From JAXMDC01 sp046349035 (GTDB taxonomy: Bacteria; Pseudomonadota; Alphaproteobacteria; Rhizobiales; Kaistiaceae), in assembly GCA_046349035.1 (NCBI GenBank), contig JAXMDC010000002.1, forward strand, positions 806,001-870,000: a DNA stretch of 64,000 nucleotides, in the 5' to 3' direction. This document shows, one piece after another, positions 60,595 to 64,000 of the stretch (position 1 is the first letter of the stretch; every line of letters starts with the position of its first letter). The notes beneath the pieces were generated by a model, which did no database searches, was not told the origin of the DNA, and saw only the letters and a program-made list of their open reading frames with translations. A program made the translations under genes and the position numbers.

Positions 60595-62445
60595 CTAATT
60601 CCGCTTCGGCAGCAGATCTTCGTCCAGACGGAAGACGTAGAGCTGGTAGGCCGGGGTGAACGAAGCCACCGACGGGTTGATGCGGATGTCGTTGGAACCG
60701 ACCGCCGCGCCGACCTCGACAGCGATGTACTGCACGCCGTCAGCCATGTAGCTCATCGGCGGGGCCTTGATCGCCGAGCCGACGTTGTACTCCCAGACTT
60801 TGTCCAGGGTCTTCTCGTCGTAGGCGCGCAGCCAGCCGTTCGGCTCGCCGCCCATCACGAAACCACCCATGAAGGCGGTCACACCGGCGCGGTTGACGTG
60901 GTCGAGCTTGATCTTCTTGACCGTCTTGCCGGTCGCCGGATCGATCGCCGCCAGCGAGCCGTAGGTGTTCAGCGTCCACGCAGGGTTGGCCGGGTTGCTG
61001 TTCGGCGGCACGGTGGTGCTGCCGACGAAGCGATCGCGCGGCTTCCAGGTGCCGCCCTGATCGGCCGGCCCGGTCTCCGCCTTGGTGACGTGCTGATTGC
61101 AGCCTTCGCCACCCGCGACGTAGATCAGGTTGGCCCGCGGGCTGTACGCCGAAGGCTCCCAGTTCATGCCGCCGGTGTGGACCGGGCAGACCGTCCCAAC
61201 GTTGCCCGCGCGGTTCTGCATGACCGCCGGGCCACCGTAGTTCTGGATCTGCTTGGTCGGATCGTAGGCCACCGGCTTGCCGGTCTTCGGGTCGAGGCCG
61301 TTCGTCCAGTTCATGTGGTCGGTGTATTGGGCACCGTACAGGAACTGACCGTTGGTCCGGTCGAAGCCGTAGAAGTAGCCGTTGCGGCCGGCGTGATAGA
61401 CGACTTTGCGGGTCTGGCCGTTGACGGTCACGTCGACCAGGCCATGCACGCCGATCTCGTCGTAGTCGAACGGATCATTCGGCGTGTACTGGAAGTACCA
61501 GTTCATCTTGCCGTTATCCGGGTTCAGCGCGACGACACTGTCGGTGTAGAGGTTGTCGCCCGGGCGATACTCGGCGTCCCAGTCCGGACCCGGGTTGCCG
61601 GTGCCCCAATAGGTGAGGTTGACCGCCGGATCGTAGGAGCCGGTCTGCCAGATCGAGCCGCCGCCGGTCTGGTTGGTCTTGCCAGCCCAGGTCTTGGCAT
61701 TCGGATCGTCCTCGCCCGCCACCGTCCAGGTGCGCCAGGTGCGCTTGCCGGTGTTGAGGTCGAGACCGTCGAGCCAGCCGCGGATGCCGTACTCGGCACC
61801 GGCCGGGCCAATGATTGCGGTGTCGCGGACGACCAGCGGAGCCACCGTCAGGGTCTCGCCCTTGGCCGGATCGGCGTCCTTGGTCTGCCATACGATCTCG
61901 CCCGAGGCCTTGTTGGTGGCGATCAGGCGACCGTCGAGGGTGATGGTGATGACCTTGTCATTCCACAGGCCAACGCCGCGATTGTTGATGCCGCAGCAGG
62001 CGACGTCACCCGACCAGGGCTTGTCGACCTGCGGGTCCATCTTCCACATCGGCCGCACGAAATTGCGGTTCTTGGCGTCGAGCTTGTAGAGCGTGCCCCA
62101 GCCGTTGGTCACATAGAGGAACCCGTCCTCGGCCGCCGGCGTGCCTTCGAGCGAGGCGTTGGCGTAGCGCGAGCCGCCGCCATCCATGCCCTCGAGGGCG
62201 AAGGTGTAGGCCAGTTCAAGCTTGCGGATATTGCCGTTGTTGACCTGATCGAGCGGCACGTAGCGGGTGTTGGCGTAGTCGCGGTTGACGTGCAGCCAGT
62301 CACCGACCTTCTGGTTCTCGCGGGCAGCCTGGGTGGTGGACGTGCCGGCTGCAGGCGTCTGGGCAAATGCCGGAACGAGAGCGCTCGTTCCCAGCAGCAC
62401 GCCAGCAACCGCAAGGCCGGTTTTCCAGCTATGCGAAGACTTCAT
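60595..62445 (-). CDS. PQQ-dependent alcohol dehydrogenase, methanol/ethanol family, copy 2
   Basis: Paralogue of the gene at 58501-60345 with 616 residues and the same key residues: vicinal Cys150-Cys151, Glu218, Asn284, Asp327 and Asp329 (PFDYDEIG), so it is also of lanthanide type. ATG at 62445 follows GAGAGGAAG, and the signal peptide ends PAFAQ. Differences from copy 1 concentrate in the first third and near residues 450-545. It has its own terminator and a possible promoter at 62618-62646. The cytochrome gene just upstream on the same strand is a plausible electron acceptor. Confidence 0.92.
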   Translation of the reverse strand: MKSSHSWKTGLAVAGVLLGTSALVPAFAQTPAAGTSTTQAARENQKVGDWLHVNRDYANTRYVPLDQVNNGNIRKLELAYTFALEGMDGGGSRYANASLEGTPAAEDGFLYVTNGWGTLYKLDAKNRNFVRPMWKMDPQVDKPWSGDVACCGINNRGVGLWNDKVITITLDGRLIATNKASGEIVWQTKDADPAKGETLTVAPLVVRDTAIIGPAGAEYGIRGWLDGLDLNTGKRTWRTWTVAGEDDPNAKTWAGKTNQTGGGSIWQTGSYDPAVNLTYWGTGNPGPDWDAEYRPGDNLYTDSVVALNPDNGKMNWYFQYTPNDPFDYDEIGVHGLVDVTVNGQTRKVVYHAGRNGYFYGFDRTNGQFLYGAQYTDHMNWTNGLDPKTGKPVAYDPTKQIQNYGGPAVMQNRAGNVGTVCPVHTGGMNWEPSAYSPRANLIYVAGGEGCNQHVTKAETGPADQGGTWKPRDRFVGSTTVPPNSNPANPAWTLNTYGSLAAIDPATGKTVKKIKLDHVNRAGVTAFMGGFVMGGEPNGWLRAYDEKTLDKVWEYNVGSAIKAPPMSYMADGVQYIAVEVGAAVGSNDIRINPSVASFTPAYQLYVFRLDEDLLPKRN

Positions 62446-62617
62446 GTGTACTTCCTCTCCCACATTAGTTTTGTGATGAAGGGCTAGACTGTCGCCACGT
62501 CCTCAGCCGAAGAACTCCCCTCCGGCCGGGGCACCCCCTAAAGATGGAGCCTTTGGCCCGATGTTGCCAAGGCGACTGCGTCCGGCCGCCCGTAAAGTCA
62601 TACGGCCGAATTGCATA

Positions 62618-62646
62618 ATTTTGCGCCGTGCGGACGGTCTAGTCAA
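62618..62646 (-). promoter_or_regulatory. Possible sigma-70-type promoter for PQQ dehydrogenase copy 2
   Basis: On minus, TTGACT (62641-62646) and CAAAAT (62618-62623) are separated by exactly 17 bases. This would give a leader of roughly 165 bases before the ATG at 62445. Predicted by eye. Confidence 0.35.
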
Positions 62647-62703
62647 TCGCCGCCCGCACCCACCGGGAAGCGTGCCGGCGCTGCGGCGCCTCGAACGAGC
62701 CGA

Positions 62704-63207
62704 CTATTCACCGTATCTAAGGCACGTCTGGCTGCCGCCTGGGCCGAAGAAAGCCATGCATTCGGACCGTGTGACCGCTCCGGCGCCCTTGAGGCGGCGG
62801 GCGACGAACGCCGCCAAAGCGTCGATTTCCCCCTTCTCGAGCGGGGCAGCTGAGTTTGGGGGCCCAAGGTTGCTGAGGTCGGTGAAGATCAGGCCGTCGC
62901 AGCGCTCGTCCGTATAGGCGCGACGGTCGTATTGCGGCATCGGCGATTCCAAACGCCCGCACATAATCGTGATCCTGATCTGGTCTTCGGTCAGCTTGGT
63001 CTGGCGAAGCGATAGCCCGAACCCGGTGAGCCGCGCTTCTCCGATCCCATCGCCGGCCCAACCGTGGCATGACCGGCAATCGGCCGCGCCGGCCCACAGC
63101 CCCGCGCCGGTTGCCACGAGGTCTTGCGCCGACGCGGCGCCCGCCACCGCCATCACGGCGATCGTTGCGATCACCCGACCCGCCGGCCGGAGCCTATCAG
63201 AGATCAT
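62704..63207 (-). CDS. Class I c-type cytochrome, exported
   Basis: A 167-residue periplasmic monohaem cytochrome. ATG at 63207 follows GGGGGAAAGG. The signal peptide ends about GAASAQ. The haem-binding motif CRSCH has Cys44, Cys47 and His48, and Met90 in CGRLESPMPQYD is the probable sixth ligand. Extra Cys residues (Cys83, then in DERCDG and the tail) may form disulfides. Its position 258 bases upstream of a PQQ dehydrogenase on the same strand suggests it accepts electrons from that enzyme, as XoxG/MxaG or ExaB do, but it is not an obvious orthologue of those. Confidence 0.87.
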   Translation of the reverse strand: MISDRLRPAGRVIATIAVMAVAGAASAQDLVATGAGLWAGAADCRSCHGWAGDGIGEARLTGFGLSLRQTKLTEDQIRITIMCGRLESPMPQYDRRAYTDERCDGLIFTDLSNLGPPNSAAPLEKGEIDALAAFVARRLKGAGAVTRSECMAFFGPGGSQTCLRYGE

Positions 63208-63275
63208 GCCTTTCCCCCTTGCATCGGGTTTCCCCTCCACAAGGTTCGCCGCCAGGCGGGAGAAGGTTTCCTCCG

Positions 63276-64000
63276 TCAGTCTTGGCCTGCGTCCTGAAAG
63301 GCCCGGGCATAATCGCGGTAGTGTTCGATGGTCCGCACGATCAAGTCGCGCTTCTTCTCGTCCATCGGCGCGATCGCCCGCGCAGGGCGCCCGCCAAAGA
63401 ACCAGCCGGCTTGGAGCACCTGCCCGCCCGTCGTCGTAGCACCCGCGCCGAGCAGGACGTCATCGCCGATCACCGTTCCGGCGGCGACCCGGCTGCCAAT
63501 GCCGATCAGCGATCGCTCGCCGATCGTGCAGTCGGCCAATTGGACGTTATGGCCGATGGTCGAGCCTGCACCGATGCGGATTCCAGCGCCGATCGCCCGC
63601 AAAATCGAATTGTCCTGGACATTGGCGGCAGGGCCTATGGCTATCCCGCCACCTCCACCATGAAAGTCGCAGCCGTACCAAATGTTGGCGCCGTCATCGA
63701 GGTCGACGCGGCCGGCCAGCCGTGCCGTGCCGGCGACGAACACCTCGCCGTCATTGCGGAGATGCGGCAGACCGTCGAAGGCCGGCGTCTCGTCGCCGCG
63801 AGCCCGGATCGCCGCTCCGAGCATGCGGGCTTCTCCCGGCAGGAGGGGGCGCACCGGCTTGGCCGGCGCACCGGCGTAAAGGTAACCGCCGGCGAGTCGC
63901 GACTGCTGGAACACAGTCGCACCTGCGGCGATCACCGCGCCGGCCTCGACCACCGAACCGTCGAGGATGACGACATCGTCCTCGATCGTGCAGTCGTCGC
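63276..64000 (-). CDS. Double left-handed beta-helix (gamma-carbonic-anhydrase-like) protein, N-terminus beyond window
   Basis: Open from the right edge (63998 in frame) to a stop at 63276, about 241 codons visible. Two hexapeptide-repeat units are present. The tail of one (DDCTIEDDVVILDGSVVEAG, ending YLYAGAPAKPVRPLLPGE) is followed by a complete second (GTARLAGRVDLDDGANIWYG through LQAGWFFGGRPARAIAP). The second domain resembles gamma-carbonic anhydrases, but of the three zinc His only the one in STIGHNVQLADC is obvious; the positions in NVQDNSILRA and after VQLAD are not His. A transferase-like or structural role is therefore more likely than carbonic anhydrase. Its link to the upstream cytochrome is unclear. 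Confidence 0.8.
   Translation of the reverse strand, partial: DDCTIEDDVVILDGSVVEAGAVIAAGATVFQQSRLAGGYLYAGAPAKPVRPLLPGEARMLGAAIRARGDETPAFDGLPHLRNDGEVFVAGTARLAGRVDLDDGANIWYGCDFHGGGGGIAIGPAANVQDNSILRAIGAGIRIGAGSTIGHNVQLADCTIGERSLIGIGSRVAAGTVIGDDVLLGAGATTTGGQVLQAGWFFGGRPARAIAPMDEKKRDLIVRTIEHYRDYARAFQDAGQD

Larger units (their letters stand above)
58501..62445 (-). repeat. Tandem duplication of PQQ dehydrogenase genes with a 242-base identical patch
   Basis: The two genes align without gaps at a constant offset of 2100 bases over most of their length. Bases 59069-59310 and 61169-61410 are identical at every position, including third codon positions, while flanking segments show scattered differences and the upstream regions are largely unalike. 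Confidence 0.9.

Noticed and set aside
49352..64000. Genomic island or prophage in the accessory-looking right end
   Set aside because: No integrase, transposase, attachment-site repeat or change in base composition is visible, although a tRNA gene is present at 56888.

Overview
The window is a GC-rich (roughly two-thirds G+C), densely coded stretch of an alphaproteobacterial chromosome. The taxonomic evidence is gene order and family type: ppiD-trpE-trpG-trpD, tpiA-secG-pyrG-kdsA-eno-ftsB-pdhABC-lpdA-lipA, a fused ispDF, dusB-ntrBC-ntrYX-dat-hfq-hflX, and rpsB-tsf-pyrH-frr-uppS-cdsA-dxr-rseP. A lipoylated PdhB and an RpsB with a helix-hairpin-like tail point the same way. It looks most like a Rhodospirillales/Hyphomicrobiales-type organism, but the sequence alone does not fix the genus. 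I see no transposase, integrase, phage gene, CRISPR array or rRNA operon.

Layout. 1-4922 (minus): tryptophan genes trpE, trpG and trpD (cut by the window edge) behind a PpiD-type periplasmic foldase. 5031-14564: a small secreted protein, then triose-phosphate isomerase, SecG, CTP synthase, KDO-8-P synthase, enolase and FtsB on plus, with a phytochelatin-synthase-like protein, QueF, a DUF1835 protein and a glycosyltransferase-like protein on minus. 14661-22214: the pyruvate dehydrogenase complex with lipoyl synthase and a COQ10/RatA-type protein. The E2 gene carries three small indels in its lipoyl domain. 22230-23917 (minus): ispDF and a CinA-type amidase. 24046-34882 (plus): dusB, the NtrBC and NtrYX two-component systems, an aminotransferase, Hfq and HflX. 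34879-49351 (minus): a long co-directional run from rpsB down to an MBL-fold hydrolase, covering translation factors, UMP kinase, undecaprenyl and phospholipid synthesis, isoprenoid synthesis, RseP, Tmk, HolB, MetG, a zinc-type efflux protein and TatD.

49352-64000 is more accessory. It has a repeat-bearing gap, rlmB, a Pro/Tyr-rich secreted protein, an exported isoaspartyl-methyltransferase-like protein, an internally deleted putA remnant, a gamma-glutamyltransferase, an MFS exporter, tRNA-Thr(UGU) and a GT17-like glycosyltransferase. It ends in a periplasmic alcohol-oxidation block: two nearly identical PQQ dehydrogenases with lanthanide-type metal ligands and a c-type cytochrome, followed by a protein with two left-handed beta-helix domains cut by the window edge.

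I found no clear new multi-gene system. The points most worth a second look are the putA remnant, the patchwork identity between the two PQQ dehydrogenases, the three-indel cluster in pdhC, the repeat family upstream of rpsB/rlmB, the triplicated tail of tsf, the exported phytochelatin-synthase-like protease fold, and the double beta-helix protein that lacks carbonic-anhydrase ligands.
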